A stretch of DNA of 64,000 nucleotides from Planctomycetes bacterium syqfu (GCA_020974905.1 CP087563.1:744001-808000), one strand, 5' to 3'; positions 18,398-27,287 are shown, numbered from the stretch's first letter. Translations and numbers: made by a program. Notes: a model not told the origin generated them from the letters alone.

Positions 18398-19780
18398 TTA
18401 TTTGAGCCCGTATTCCTTGAGTTTTCGATAGAGCGTACGTTCGCCGATCCCAAGCATCTTGGCAGCGGCTTCGCGGTTACCTGCATGGATTCGCAGGGCT
18501 TCGCGGATGGCTTGTTTTTCCAGTTGGTCCAGACTCATGCCACTCTTGATTTCAGCGACAGGACCGTTGGAGGCCCCTGCTGCCGGACGCATTTCCATAG
18601 GCAGGTGACGCGGTTCAAGTCGGTCACCATCACAAACCACCACCATCTGTTGAATGGTATTGATGAGTTGTCGGACATTGCCCGGCCAGTTGTAAGCCTG
18701 CAGTGCTGCCATGGTGTCTTCGTCGACCGTGGGCGATTCCATGTTGGCCTGGGCTGCAAATTTGGGGATGTAATGGGCAACGAGCAGCGGGATGTCTTCG
18801 GTGCGTTCACGCAAGGCTGGCAGATGCAACTCCACGCCACGAATGCGGAAGTACAGGTCACCGCGGAATTCCTTTTCCTCGACGCGTTTGGCAAGGTCAT
18901 GATTCGTCGCTGAAACCAGTCGGACATCCACATGTTTGGGTTCGTTGGCACCGACACGCACCACTTCGCCACTCTCCAACACACGCAGCAACTTGGCTTG
19001 CATCGCAGCAGGCATGTCACCGATTTCATCAAGGAACAACGTACCTTTGTCAGCAAACTCAAAGACGCCCTGCCGATCGCGTTCAGCATTGGTAAACGCG
19101 CCTCGGACATGACCGAAGAGTTCACTTTCCAAAATGCCTTCGGACAAGCCTGCACAGTTCACTGGCTTGAAGGTTCGCTTGGAACGCGGTGAGTTCTGAT
19201 GGATCGCCTGGGCAATGAGTTCCTTGCCGGTCCCCGATTCGCCGGTGATGAGCACGGGGATATTGCTGTTAGCGACCTGCTTGATTTTCACCAGCAGATC
19301 ACGAATCGCAGGCGACTTGCCGACGATGCCTTCCAGACCGTACTGCTCGTCAAGGCGTTCCTGTAACGTCGCATTCTGACTGCGGAGCATCACCTCGCGT
19401 AAGGCGTTGGAACAGAGTGTGCGGAAGTTGTCCAAGTCCAGTGGCTTTTCGATGAAGTCATACGCCCCACCACGGATGGCCTGCTTGGCGGTGGGTACAT
19501 CGCCATGCGCGGTGACCATGATCGTCTGGGCATTTTCCTGGGTCTGACGGGCACAGGCTAAAACCTGCTGACCATCATCTTCATCGTCCATCACCAGGTC
19601 GGTGACCACCAGGTCAAATCGCCCGTGTTCCAGTTCATCCTTGGCAGACTTCAGGTCATGGACCACGGTACAGACATGCCCCAGTCGACGCAGAGCCTCT
19701 GCCATCACTTCAGCATGGGAGTCCTCGTCGTCGACAATGAGTATCTGTGCAGTCGGAATGTCGTTATGTTCGCTTTTCAT
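18398..19780 (-). CDS. NtrC-family sigma-54-dependent response regulator
   Basis: 460 residues: receiver domain (1-125; acidic pocket VDDED at about 16-20, phospho-acceptor Asp61 in VVTDLVM, THA-type Thr and EKP Lys present), AAA+ domain (about 155-390; Walker A GESGTGKE, Walker B TLFLDEIGD, arginine fingers in FRGDLYFRI) and a Fis-type HTH at the C-terminus (NREAAAKMLGIGERTLYRKLKE). The sigma-54 contact loop reads GAFTNA instead of the canonical GAFTGA. No histidine kinase is adjacent, so the partner is unknown. It activates sigma-54 promoters if the variant loop is functional. Confidence 0.9.
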   Translation of the reverse strand: MKSEHNDIPTAQILIVDDEDSHAEVMAEALRRLGHVCTVVHDLKSAKDELEHGRFDLVVTDLVMDDEDDGQQVLACARQTQENAQTIMVTAHGDVPTAKQAIRGGAYDFIEKPLDLDNFRTLCSNALREVMLRSQNATLQERLDEQYGLEGIVGKSPAIRDLLVKIKQVANSNIPVLITGESGTGKELIAQAIHQNSPRSKRTFKPVNCAGLSEGILESELFGHVRGAFTNAERDRQGVFEFADKGTLFLDEIGDMPAAMQAKLLRVLESGEVVRVGANEPKHVDVRLVSATNHDLAKRVEEKEFRGDLYFRIRGVELHLPALRERTEDIPLLVAHYIPKFAAQANMESPTVDEDTMAALQAYNWPGNVRQLINTIQQMVVVCDGDRLEPRHLPMEMRPAAGASNGPVAEIKSGMSLDQLEKQAIREALRIHAGNREAAAKMLGIGERTLYRKLKEYGLK

Positions 19781-19842
19781 AGCAGAGAAGCATTGTCTAG
19801 AAGTCAGGCGAAATGGTCAAGCGCGTGGGGAAACACCAATTC

Positions 19843-19958
19843 ATCAGGGACTCGCGACCAGGGACTTGGGACTCGTGTCAAGACGCCCACTTCGATGCGC
19901 TATTCTTGTATCGTATGTCTTTTGCCTAGTCCCTAGTGGCTAGTCCCCAGTCCCTTTA
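19843..19958. repeat. AGGGACT/AGTCCCT short repeats in inverted arrangement
   Basis: Left part 19843-19878 carries three AGGGACT or GGGACT units; right part 19925-19958 carries AGTCCCT-type units in the opposite sense, with about 46 bp between. Similar TAGTCCCTAG units occur at 54652-54684. This fills most of the 249-bp gap between the NtrC-type gene and mqnA. No gene is seen here. Confidence 0.55.
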
Positions 19959-20017
19959 CAACTTTTATTCGTTCGCGTATCCCAATCATTCTCTCCCCTC
20001 GGACAATATCTTCGCTG

Positions 20018-20023
20018 TATACT
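20018..20023 (+). promoter_or_regulatory. -10-like box adjacent to the mqnA start
   Basis: TATACT ends six bases before the ATG at 20030. No Shine-Dalgarno is present. The position predicts transcription starting at or next to the ATG (leaderless mRNA). No good -35 is seen at 16-18 bp. Confidence 0.45.
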
Positions 20024-20029
20024 ATTCCC

Positions 20030-20845
20030 ATGACCGACACATCTTCTCAGACGGAACACGATTACCGGGTTGGTTGTGTGAGTTATCTCAACTCCAAGCC
20101 GTTGATCGCGGGGCTTACGACAGCTTATCCATCAGTGCATGTCCGCTATGATGTGCCCAGTCACCTGTTGGCTGATCTGCTTGATGACAAAGTGGATGTC
20201 GCCTTGTGTCCGGTGGTGGATTACTTCACCAGTCCGACACCCTTGAAGCTTGTCCCCTGTGGCGGGATATGCAGTCGCGCTCACACGTTGACGGTCTGCT
20301 TATTCAGCCGAACACCGATTGAGGAACTCACCGAGATTCATGCGGATACGGATAGTCACACCAGTGTGAACCTACTGCGGGTGATCATGGCCAAGCAGTA
20401 TCTGCAATCGGTCAACATCGTGCCTTACAACCGTCATACGGAAACCGAAACCAGTCCCAATGCGATGCTGCTTATTGGTGATAAAGTGGTGACGCAGTCT
20501 CCCAAGGCAGTGGAGTATCCGTACCAGTTGGACCTGGGTGCGGCGTGGGCAAGGATGACAGGGTTGCCGTTCATGTTTGCGACGTGGCTTGCCAAGGAAG
20601 AAACGGACCTTGGGCAGTTATCGCATTGGATGAATGAGATTCTCGAACACAACATGTCCCGCCGCGAAGAAATTGCTGCGGAGTTTGCTCAGCGTCATGG
20701 TTGGCCTGAGGCGCTGGCACATGAATACATGACGCAGAACCTGCACTACGAAGTGGGTAAAGACGAACTGGCTGCCATGGAACTGTTTGGCAAGTACATG
20801 CACGAACTGAAACTCATTGATTCGCCTCGCCCCGTCACCTTGTGA
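20030..20845 (+). CDS. mqnA: Chorismate dehydratase MqnA (futalosine pathway)
   Basis: 271 residues. MqnA dehydrates chorismate to 3-[(1-carboxyvinyl)oxy]benzoate, the first step of the futalosine route to menaquinone. The diagnostic N-terminus YRVGCVSYLNSKPLIAGL is present, as are DVALCPVVDYF, a central TDSHTSVNLLRVI region and LGAAWARMTGLPFMFATW. The fold is that of a periplasmic-binding protein but there is no signal peptide. The next gene begins one base after this stop, so they are coupled. The UbiD-family gene at 10176-11819 may belong to the same pathway. Confidence 0.92.
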   Translation: MTDTSSQTEHDYRVGCVSYLNSKPLIAGLTTAYPSVHVRYDVPSHLLADLLDDKVDVALCPVVDYFTSPTPLKLVPCGGICSRAHTLTVCLFSRTPIEELTEIHADTDSHTSVNLLRVIMAKQYLQSVNIVPYNRHTETETSPNAMLLIGDKVVTQSPKAVEYPYQLDLGAAWARMTGLPFMFATWLAKEETDLGQLSHWMNEILEHNMSRREEIAAEFAQRHGWPEALAHEYMTQNLHYEVGKDELAAMELFGKYMHELKLIDSPRPVTL

Positions 20846-20846
20846 T

Positions 20847-22337
20847 ATGGATATCAAGCACGCCCGTTATCGCAATCAGACCATCGCGGATTTTGTCCGG
20901 CAACTGCTCTACACGCCCAAGAGTAAACGCCCCGAGCAAATCGCCCGTGCCGAGGTATTGCATGACCTGATCAACCCGGATCAGAATTACCCCTTCGACT
21001 TTATCAACTACCGTATCACCGGCTATCACAGTGAATCGGAATTTGACGAAGCCACCATCCTTGTCGGTGAAGCGTTGCTACCCGACCTGCGGACCGCCAT
21101 TGAAGAACTCTGCTTAAACACCGACACACTGCCCGGCAAGGAACCGATGACCGACCTTGCGACGTTGGCTAAACAACTCAACGTCAGCACCAAGACCATC
21201 CATCGTTGGCGGGACATGGGCCTGCGAAGTCGCTGGTACAAACCACCCGGACATAAGCGCATGATTCTCGGGTTTACGCCCTCTGCCATCGACACCTTCG
21301 ACAAACGACATCCGGGTAAAATCAAACAGGCCACCGAACGTCAGCAAATGTCGACTGATGATGTCGATCAACTCATTGCTGATGCACGCCAACTCACAGC
21401 CGATGATCCGACGTTGAGTTTGAATCAGGTTGCATCCAAGCTCTCAAAGCAGACCGGTCGCCCCCTGCAGACCATCCGCGTACAACTGCAAAAATACGAT
21501 CAGGCCCACCCGGATCACCCCCTGTTTCCTGATCATCACGGTCCACTGACGGATCGACAGGCAAGACAGATCGCCCGACTCCAGCAGCGTGGCATGTCCA
21601 CCAGTGAACTTGCAAAAATGTTCGGCAAGACACCGTCGACCATCCGCCGCGCCATTCTCAATGCGCGACTTCAGGTCTTTAAGCGATTAAACATCGACCC
21701 GGCCAAGTTTCAGGAATGTTACACCGATCCGGCCAAGGTCAAACGGTATCGGCAGTTCAAAATCCGCGACACCGATTGGCAATCGCCCGACACCCATGCC
21801 AGCAGTGATTTGCCTGTAGTCTTACACGAATGGTTTTCGATGATACAGCTTAAACCCGCTGTCAAACTCCAGGCTTTTGAGCAGTATCAGTATCTACGCT
21901 ATGCCGCCAAATATGCGATCGATCAGCTTCAACCCAATACCTGTACGACAACGCAAATTAAAGCCATCACCGCTGACATCAAACAGGCAGGCCAACTCAA
22001 GGACCTGCTTGCAGCATCCAGTCTGCCTGTTGTGATGTCCGTTGCGCGGCATCACATGGACCACCTCGACGAACAGTCGGTTTACATTCTCCAGGACCTG
22101 TTGATTTTAGGTTGTCAGATTCTTTTTGGTGAACTGGATTTGTTTGACCCGCATCGCAAGCATGCCTTTGACACGTTTCTTTCATGGCGACTCCAACGCA
22201 GCTTCGCAACATGGCTCAGTGATCAACACCGTGCCAAACGCGCGGTGAAGCGCATGACACCCGAAGAAGTCATCCGCCGAATCCGCTCGCAGGCGATACC
22301 GTTTGGGATCAAGTTGCCGGCGATGATTGAAGTGTGA
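20847..22337 (+). CDS. Multi-HTH protein with sigma-70 region-2-like C-terminus
   Basis: 496 residues from the ATG at 20847, directly after the mqnA stop. Reading along it: a novel alpha-helical N-terminus (1-90); a MerR/excisionase-like helix-turn-helix (about 102-140, DLATLAKQLNVSTKTIHRWR); a Gln-rich linker; a second HTH (about 240-275, MSTSELAKMFGKTPSTIRRA); and a C-terminal part (about 375-470) in which SLPVVMSVARHHMDHL, LQDLLILGCQILFGELDLFD and AFDTFLSWRLQRSF run parallel to sigma-70 region 2 (core-binding and -10 recognition helices). A region 4 is not obvious. Its role is inferred only: a sigma-like transcription factor. It might instead be a DNA-binding protein that merely resembles region 2. 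Confidence 0.6.
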   Translation: MDIKHARYRNQTIADFVRQLLYTPKSKRPEQIARAEVLHDLINPDQNYPFDFINYRITGYHSESEFDEATILVGEALLPDLRTAIEELCLNTDTLPGKEPMTDLATLAKQLNVSTKTIHRWRDMGLRSRWYKPPGHKRMILGFTPSAIDTFDKRHPGKIKQATERQQMSTDDVDQLIADARQLTADDPTLSLNQVASKLSKQTGRPLQTIRVQLQKYDQAHPDHPLFPDHHGPLTDRQARQIARLQQRGMSTSELAKMFGKTPSTIRRAILNARLQVFKRLNIDPAKFQECYTDPAKVKRYRQFKIRDTDWQSPDTHASSDLPVVLHEWFSMIQLKPAVKLQAFEQYQYLRYAAKYAIDQLQPNTCTTTQIKAITADIKQAGQLKDLLAASSLPVVMSVARHHMDHLDEQSVYILQDLLILGCQILFGELDLFDPHRKHAFDTFLSWRLQRSFATWLSDQHRAKRAVKRMTPEEVIRRIRSQAIPFGIKLPAMIEV

Positions 22338-22466
22338 TTCGGCTTACATCAACATGCTACGTCATCAATCCCGGTCAGGATGACCGGTCTATATAGCCGA
22401 GTCATCTTGACTCGGTTGGACATCCAATCATTCTGGTGATGGTTTTTACGTCGGTAAATGTTTCCT

Positions 22467-22556
22467 GTCATTCCCACGCCCGGGAAGTTGGGAATCCAGT
22501 GGCATGCTGTTGACGCTTGCAGGTTCCACTGGACTCCCGCCTGCGCGGGAGTGACG
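22467..22556. repeat. Palindromic intergenic element, copy 3 of 4
   Basis: About 90 bp, GTCATTCCC at the left and CCCGCCTGCGCGGGAGTGAC at the right, with CCAGTGGCATGCTGTTGACG inside. The left arm is diverged (CACGCCCGGG). It sits in the gap between the sigma-like gene and moaC, which are convergent. The rest of that gap (22338-22466, 22557-22609) holds nothing recognisable apart from a short GACTCGGT/ACCGGTC-type inverted stretch near 22380-22415. Confidence 0.82.
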
Positions 22557-22609
22557 GATATAAAAAACACCTGTAACGATGGGTTATTCAAAGGAGCTTA
22601 TTACAAGTC

Positions 22610-23071
22610 TCACACCGGTGTTTTGGTTTTTTCCACCAACTCAATATTCTGAATCTTCAGTTGCTTGTCGATGGCTTTGGTCATGTCGTACAACGTTAAA
22701 CATGCAGCCGAGACGGCAACCAGGGCTTCCATCTCAACGCCGGTCTTAGCGGTCAGGGATGCGGAGGCGGTGACGCGGACAGTGTCCGGTGCGTGGCGGG
22801 TGAAGTCCACGGTGACCACATCCAATGGCAGTGAGTGACAAAGTGGGATGAGTTCGTCCGTGCGTTTGGCTGCCTGGATGCCTGCGATGCGGGCGACCGC
22901 CAGGGCTTCACCTTTGGGTAAATCCCCTGCCATCAGGCGGTCGAGGGTCTGTGGTGAAGCGACGAAATCGCCTTGTGCGACAGCTTTGCGGTGCATTGGG
23001 GGTTTGGCTGAGACGTTGACCATCTGAGCTTTGCCGGCATCATCGATATGGGTGAGCTTTCCTGTGTCCAT
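22610..23071 (-). CDS. moaC: Cyclic pyranopterin monophosphate synthase MoaC
   Basis: 153 residues, standard length. MoaC works with MoaA in the first stage of molybdenum cofactor synthesis. Motifs: HIDDAGKAQMVNVSAKPPMHRKA, AAKRTDELIPLCHSLPLDVVTVDF, and TAKTGVEMEALVAVSAACLTLYDMTKAIDK, which carries the catalytic Lys/Asp region. No moaA or other moa gene is nearby. Divergent from the PEGA lipoprotein gene across only 23 bp. Confidence 0.95.
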   Translation of the reverse strand: MDTGKLTHIDDAGKAQMVNVSAKPPMHRKAVAQGDFVASPQTLDRLMAGDLPKGEALAVARIAGIQAAKRTDELIPLCHSLPLDVVTVDFTRHAPDTVRVTASASLTAKTGVEMEALVAVSAACLTLYDMTKAIDKQLKIQNIELVEKTKTPV

Positions 23072-23094
23072 GGTTTTGGTATTCTATACGGATC

Positions 23095-23505
23095 ATGAAG
23101 CAAGCACGCAAATTTTTCCTGTTGATCGCCTTGGCGGTCATGACCACCGGCTGTGTCCAGCGAACGATCAAGATCGACTCCACGCCCCAGGGCGCATTGG
23201 TTCATCTCAATGACCAGGAAGTCGGCCGCACCCCGTTATCCGTGCCATACAAGTTCTACGGTGTGTATGACGTGCGTCTGGAACTCGACGGATACAAGCC
23301 TCTTTGGACGCAGGAAGAAGCCAAGGCCCCGTGGTGGGAAGCCCCCGGCCCCGACCTGTTTGCTGAAGCACTCTCCGATGCCCATGTGATTCAGGACTGG
23401 CATTTTGAGTTGGAGCCGAAGCTTGCCGTCAGTGATGCCGAAGTGGTGGAGCGTGCGACGGAGCTTAAGTCGCAAGTGGGTGCACAGGCAACAGAATCGG
23501 AGTAA
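23095..23505 (+). CDS. PEGA-domain lipoprotein
   Basis: 136 residues. The signal sequence MKQARKFFLLIALAVMTTGC ends in a lipobox Cys (TTGC). A PEGA domain follows (about 25-65: IKIDSTPQGALVHLNDQEVG, TPLSVPYKFYGVYDVRLELDGY), a beta-strand module found in surface and periplasmic proteins. The remainder is acidic and Ala/Glu-rich. No Shine-Dalgarno is visible and TATACG lies four bases before the ATG. Function is unknown; probably an anchored periplasmic binding or structural protein. Confidence 0.8.
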   Translation: MKQARKFFLLIALAVMTTGCVQRTIKIDSTPQGALVHLNDQEVGRTPLSVPYKFYGVYDVRLELDGYKPLWTQEEAKAPWWEAPGPDLFAEALSDAHVIQDWHFELEPKLAVSDAEVVERATELKSQVGAQATESE

Positions 23506-23576
23506 GAGACAACAAGGCAACCCGTGCCACAGGAGTGACACGGCTTTGACGACACCTATCGAATCAATAAACAAAA

Positions 23577-23610
23577 CGGGCTGACCACTTGCATGGCCAG
23601 CCCGCTTTTT
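23577..23610. terminator. Bidirectional terminator between convergent genes
   Basis: Hairpin CGGGCTG-a-CCA / TGG-c-CAGCCCG (23577-23604) followed by CTTTTTATTT on the plus strand; the minus strand reads CGTTTTGTTTATTG after the same stem. It lies between the ends of the PEGA gene and the GH4 gene, which converge. Confidence 0.8.
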
Positions 23611-23639
23611 ATTTGCAATCACAATTTGTGATATTCGAT

Positions 23640-25151
23640 TTATTCGTAACCGGGCAGGAACTGTGCTTCGGCGTCGAACATCTCGTTGGTCATCTTGCGG
23701 ATTTCACCCGGGGTGAGAACTGCTGCACACAGGGGGTCAAGCATCAATGCGTGAATCGCAGCTTCCTTGGACTTCTCGATACAGGCCTTGGCAGCCAGGT
23801 CGAACATGTTCATGTTCAGGCGACAAATGGCAGCCATCTGCGGGGGCAGTGCACCGTAACGCGTCGGGTGGATACCGTTGCGGTCGATCAGACACGCCAC
23901 TTCCACGCAACCATCGGAAGGGAGGTTGGTGATGACCGGACCGCGACCGGTGGCATCGAAGTTGGCGATGTTGCCATGGATGCGAACGGGCTGATCCTTT
24001 TCACGACCTTCGATGATCCATGAAGCGTATTCCCAACTGCGTTCCCAGCCGACTTCCTTTTCACCCTTGACCATGTCCATGCGTTCCTTGTCCGCAGACT
24101 TGCGCCAGTTGGGCCAGTTGGTGGCATAGAAACGTGATCCGCCGTCGTAGGTCAAACGCCAAAGCTTCTTACCTTCTTCGCTCTTGCGGTAGTAAGGCAG
24201 GTATTCAGAAAGGTGACCGGAGGACTCCGTGATGAACGCACCGAAGTTCACGCACATATCTTTGCGGACCAGGTCCTTCATTTTGTACGGGAACTCGTAG
24301 TCCTTGATGCGACCGGCATCGGTGGCGTCGGCAAGGGCTTCACCGCGATCATACTCGGCATGACCTTCGGCGATTTCTTCGGCGAACTTCTTGTACAGGG
24401 TCTTTTCGTAGAGGTCTTCGCCCTTGTGCTTGAGGGTGGTGAACCAGGCAAGATGGTTGATGCCGGCACATTCCCATTCCATTTCCTCGTAGGGGACGTC
24501 AGCATACTTGGCGAGCAAGTGGCTGGTGCCCTGCACGGAGTGACACAGACCCACGACCTTGATTTCCGGAACCGCGCGGGCGGCAGCAAGGCACATGATG
24601 TTCATCGGGTTGGTGTAGTTAAGCATCCATGCATCGGGGCATATCTCACGCATGTCACGCAGCACATCCAGGAAGACCGGGACGGTACGCAGGGCTTTAA
24701 ACAAACCACCGGGGCCGATGGTGTCGCCGATGCACTGGTCGATGCCGTACTTGAGCGGAATGTCGTTATCGAACTTGACGCAGTCGGTGCCGGACACTTC
24801 GATGCAGCTGACGACGTAGGTGCTGCCGGGAAGGGCCTGCTTGCGATCGGTGGAGGACTTGACGGTCCAACCTTCGCTGCGACCCTTGACACCGATGAGC
24901 TTTTCGATGAGCTGGTGCATGGTGTTCAGACGTTCTTCGTCGATGTCCACGAGGAAGATTTCGCCCTTGTCGGCACCGGGCATCTGCAAGACGTCGTTAC
25001 ACAGACGCGGGCAGAAAGCCGAACCGGCTCCCAGGAAAGTGATCTTGATCGGACGGGTGAATTTACCGGGAAGACCCTTTTGGTTTTCGGCGGTCTGCAT
25101 GTGGGCTTCGTGGCCCTTCTTGGCTTCTTTGTCGATGGTGGCTGTGGCCAT
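23640..25151 (-). CDS. Glycoside hydrolase family 4 enzyme
   Basis: 503 residues. GH4 enzymes use NAD and a divalent metal to cleave alpha- or beta-glycosides through a redox step. Seen here: Rossmann start KITFLGAGSAFCPRLCNDVL, ILVDID-type NAD site (IFLVDIDEERL), the metal-site stretch MLNYTNPMNIM and GLCHSVQGTSHLLA (the Cys-His of the Mn2+ site), and AGINHLAWF. The substrate is not clear; galacturonide- and galactoside-type members have similar length. AGGAG supports the ATG. It is divergent from an AraC regulator (25256-26089), which is the likely controller. Confidence 0.88.
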   Translation of the reverse strand: MATATIDKEAKKGHEAHMQTAENQKGLPGKFTRPIKITFLGAGSAFCPRLCNDVLQMPGADKGEIFLVDIDEERLNTMHQLIEKLIGVKGRSEGWTVKSSTDRKQALPGSTYVVSCIEVSGTDCVKFDNDIPLKYGIDQCIGDTIGPGGLFKALRTVPVFLDVLRDMREICPDAWMLNYTNPMNIMCLAAARAVPEIKVVGLCHSVQGTSHLLAKYADVPYEEMEWECAGINHLAWFTTLKHKGEDLYEKTLYKKFAEEIAEGHAEYDRGEALADATDAGRIKDYEFPYKMKDLVRKDMCVNFGAFITESSGHLSEYLPYYRKSEEGKKLWRLTYDGGSRFYATNWPNWRKSADKERMDMVKGEKEVGWERSWEYASWIIEGREKDQPVRIHGNIANFDATGRGPVITNLPSDGCVEVACLIDRNGIHPTRYGALPPQMAAICRLNMNMFDLAAKACIEKSKEAAIHALMLDPLCAAVLTPGEIRKMTNEMFDAEAQFLPGYE

Positions 25152-25188
25152 TGTTTTGCTCCTGATTAACAGCGTGTGACAAACTTTG

Positions 25189-25248
25189 AATATTGTTACC
25201 CATAATTCAGGAAATTCAACGACAATATTGTGATAGTTAATGTATATT
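25189..25248. promoter_or_regulatory. Divergent GH4/araC control region with paired AATATTGT sites
   Basis: AATATTGT occurs at 25189-25196 and 25224-25231, 35 bp apart; the second is part of the palindrome ACAATATTGT (25222-25231). A -10-like TATATT (25243-25248) ends seven bases before the AraC ATG. These are candidate binding sites for the AraC-type protein; the role is inferred from position only. Confidence 0.4.
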
Positions 25249-25255
25249 TTGTGAT

Positions 25256-26089
25256 ATGGCCCAACTTGCTGTCCTCGAACCCAGTTCCGAACCGCCCTTC
25301 TGGTCCGTCTGGTCCTATGGCCATGATGTCCGTGTGCCCAGTGAAAAATATTATTGGTCGAATCAAAACCGCGGCCCGCATCATTGCGTCAGTATTCAGT
25401 ACAACATCCGTGGTTCAAGTGTCTACGTCGAACGTGGTCACAAATTTATCGTCAAGCCACAACAGGCCTTTGTGTTCAGCTACATGGAAGATAGCACATA
25501 TTACCTGGACCCGGATCGCGATGAGATTTATGAATGTATCTGGTTGAATCTCACTGGTGCCGGTCTGCGTGAACACTGGCGTTACCTGCGACAGCAGTTC
25601 GGGTCGATCCTGACCATCGATCCCAAGTCAACGACGATGCGAACCTTCAACCAGATTTATGACATGGCGGCCCCCAAGCACAACACCGATCCCTATGACA
25701 TGGCCACTGCGATCTATCGACTGGTCATGCAAATCGCCGATGACATGCGCGCCCGTTGGCAAAAAACTGAATCGCCTGTCGACCAGGCCATCGAACAACT
25801 GCTCCAACATCCCACCGGCACGTTGTCACTCAAATCCATCGCGGCCCGTTTTGATGTCAGCCGTGAGCATCTCACCCGGCGCTTCGTCGAAAAAATGGGC
25901 ATCAGTCCCGGCCAATATCTCATTCAGCAAAAACTCCAACGCGCCCTGATCCTGCTTAAGGAAACCAATCTTGCCGTCACACAAGTTGCTGAACAATCCG
26001 GCTTCGGCACCTCACACACCCTCATCCGCCAAATGCAAACCACCCACGGCATGTCACCGACCGAATACCGCCGATCGCAACAGGGATAA
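25256..26089 (+). CDS. AraC-family transcription regulator
   Basis: 277 residues. The N-terminal ~165 residues form a cupin-like sensing domain (PHHCVSIQYNIRGSSVYVERG, FVFSYMEDSTYYLDPD). The C-terminal ~100 hold the two HTH motifs of AraC proteins (LSLKSIAARFDVSREHLTRR and VTQVAEQSGFGTSHTLIRQM, then MSPTEYRRS). Divergent placement next to the GH4 gene suggests it responds to a sugar and controls that gene. There is no Shine-Dalgarno, and a -10-like box lies seven bases before the ATG. Confidence 0.88.
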   Translation: MAQLAVLEPSSEPPFWSVWSYGHDVRVPSEKYYWSNQNRGPHHCVSIQYNIRGSSVYVERGHKFIVKPQQAFVFSYMEDSTYYLDPDRDEIYECIWLNLTGAGLREHWRYLRQQFGSILTIDPKSTTMRTFNQIYDMAAPKHNTDPYDMATAIYRLVMQIADDMRARWQKTESPVDQAIEQLLQHPTGTLSLKSIAARFDVSREHLTRRFVEKMGISPGQYLIQQKLQRALILLKETNLAVTQVAEQSGFGTSHTLIRQMQTTHGMSPTEYRRSQQG

Positions 26090-26195
26090 TGCACGATTTT
26101 CAAGACATCGAATCGTCTCAAACCGGAATTCCTGACCATTGCATGTACCACTGCAATGCTGGGCCAACACCGCCGACATCAATACATCAAACACA

Positions 26196-27095
26196 TTAAC
26201 CAATTGGCTTGAGGGGAATGCTGATCTCGGTGAGTAGCTCGGCTTCGGGTGTCGTCTGGGGATTGTTGAGATACTTTTCAAAACACGGCGCGTCGGCAGG
26301 TTCACGTCCACTGCTGGCAAGCCAATGACCATACAACCAACGATAACTGTCAATCAAACGGGCATAGGGCCCTTTGTGTACTGCAACGGCGTATTCACCC
26401 CCTGCAAGCTCGCCGATCTGCACGGGGCCATCATCGACTTGTACATCATCACCGACAATCAAAGCGGCATCACCACGGAGTTTTTCAGGCGGTGTGACAT
26501 CAGGATCATCATGATAGACACCCACCATCTGACAATTGGCCCCAAGTAAACCCTTGGCACCAGCCCAAGCACATAGTTGCCCGAAAACAGTTCCCATATT
26601 GTGATAAGACCCTACGTGTCGGATAAAGGCGATGCGGCGGGCAGGTTGCTTTGTGATGCTTACTTTCATGGTCAGTTCTCCAGAATCATGTAAAGGTAAC
26701 GGAGGTTTGGTATGCAGGACAACCGATTTGCCCTGCGCAATGCTTTTTCGTAGTTCAGAAGGTGAGAGATCAAATGCGTTGCGAAAGGCTCGCGTGAAAG
26801 CTTCGTGAGTCTCAAAACCGGCATCAAATGCGATGTGCGTAATGGCCCGATCACTTGTCATCAGTTGGCCGGCAGCACGTTCGAGCCGAAGACGACGAAT
26901 ATACTTGTGTAATGATTCGCCAGTGAATGATGAAAATATGCGGTGAAAATGATACGGCGAAAAGCAGGCGATGCCAGCCAACTCATCGAGCGTGAGTGGA
27001 TCACTCAGATGCTCTTCAATATGCAACAAAACACGAAGTAAACGATGACGATACGTTCTTGAGACTGTTTCATTCATGGCCATACGATATCGCAT
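26196..27095 (-). CDS. AraC-type HTH fused to a GyrI-like effector domain
   Basis: 299 residues. The AraC HTH pair is at the N-terminus (about 18-115: TLDELAGIACFSPYHFHRIF, ITHIAFDAGFETHEAFTRAF, LSPSELRKS). A GyrI-like/SOUL-type small-molecule binding domain follows (about 140-299: VSITKQPARRIAFIRHVGSY, GGEYAVAVHKGPYARLIDSYRWL). This is the SoxS/Rob-like order with a Rob- or BmrR-like sensor. Starts at Met5 (27083) or Met7 (27077) are possible alternatives. It stands apart from its neighbours and the target is unknown. Confidence 0.85.
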   Translation of the reverse strand: MRYRMAMNETVSRTYRHRLLRVLLHIEEHLSDPLTLDELAGIACFSPYHFHRIFSSFTGESLHKYIRRLRLERAAGQLMTSDRAITHIAFDAGFETHEAFTRAFRNAFDLSPSELRKSIAQGKSVVLHTKPPLPLHDSGELTMKVSITKQPARRIAFIRHVGSYHNMGTVFGQLCAWAGAKGLLGANCQMVGVYHDDPDVTPPEKLRGDAALIVGDDVQVDDGPVQIGELAGGEYAVAVHKGPYARLIDSYRWLYGHWLASSGREPADAPCFEKYLNNPQTTPEAELLTEISIPLKPIG

Positions 27096-27180
27096 GATCC
27101 ATAAGCAGACTTGATCATTCTTGCCAATATGCAGTGTTTTTTAGCTATCGCATCCTTCGACAAATTGCTATTACGATTAT

Positions 27181-27262
27181 CAAGGCACCGGATCGATAGG
27201 ATCCGGCTCGCCAAGGCATGTAAAAATGTTTGTCTCCGCGAGCCGGCTCGTGTCGAGCCGAT
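27181..27262. repeat. 82-bp REP-type repeat, upstream copy
   Basis: CAAGGCACCGGATCG at the left and GAGCCGGCTCGTGTCGAGCC at the right. It contains two imperfect hairpins, one around GGATCGATAGGATCC and one around GAGCCGGCTC...GAGCC, joined by AAAAATGTTTGTC. A second copy lies at 27815-27896, so the two bracket the transposase gene in direct orientation. Confidence 0.9.
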
Positions 27263-27287
27263 GTCTTTTGCCTTGTATCATTAAACC

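Noticed and set aside
24213-25169. 318-residue open frame antisense to the GH4 gene
   Set aside because: Shadow of a conserved enzyme; the sequence has no domain.
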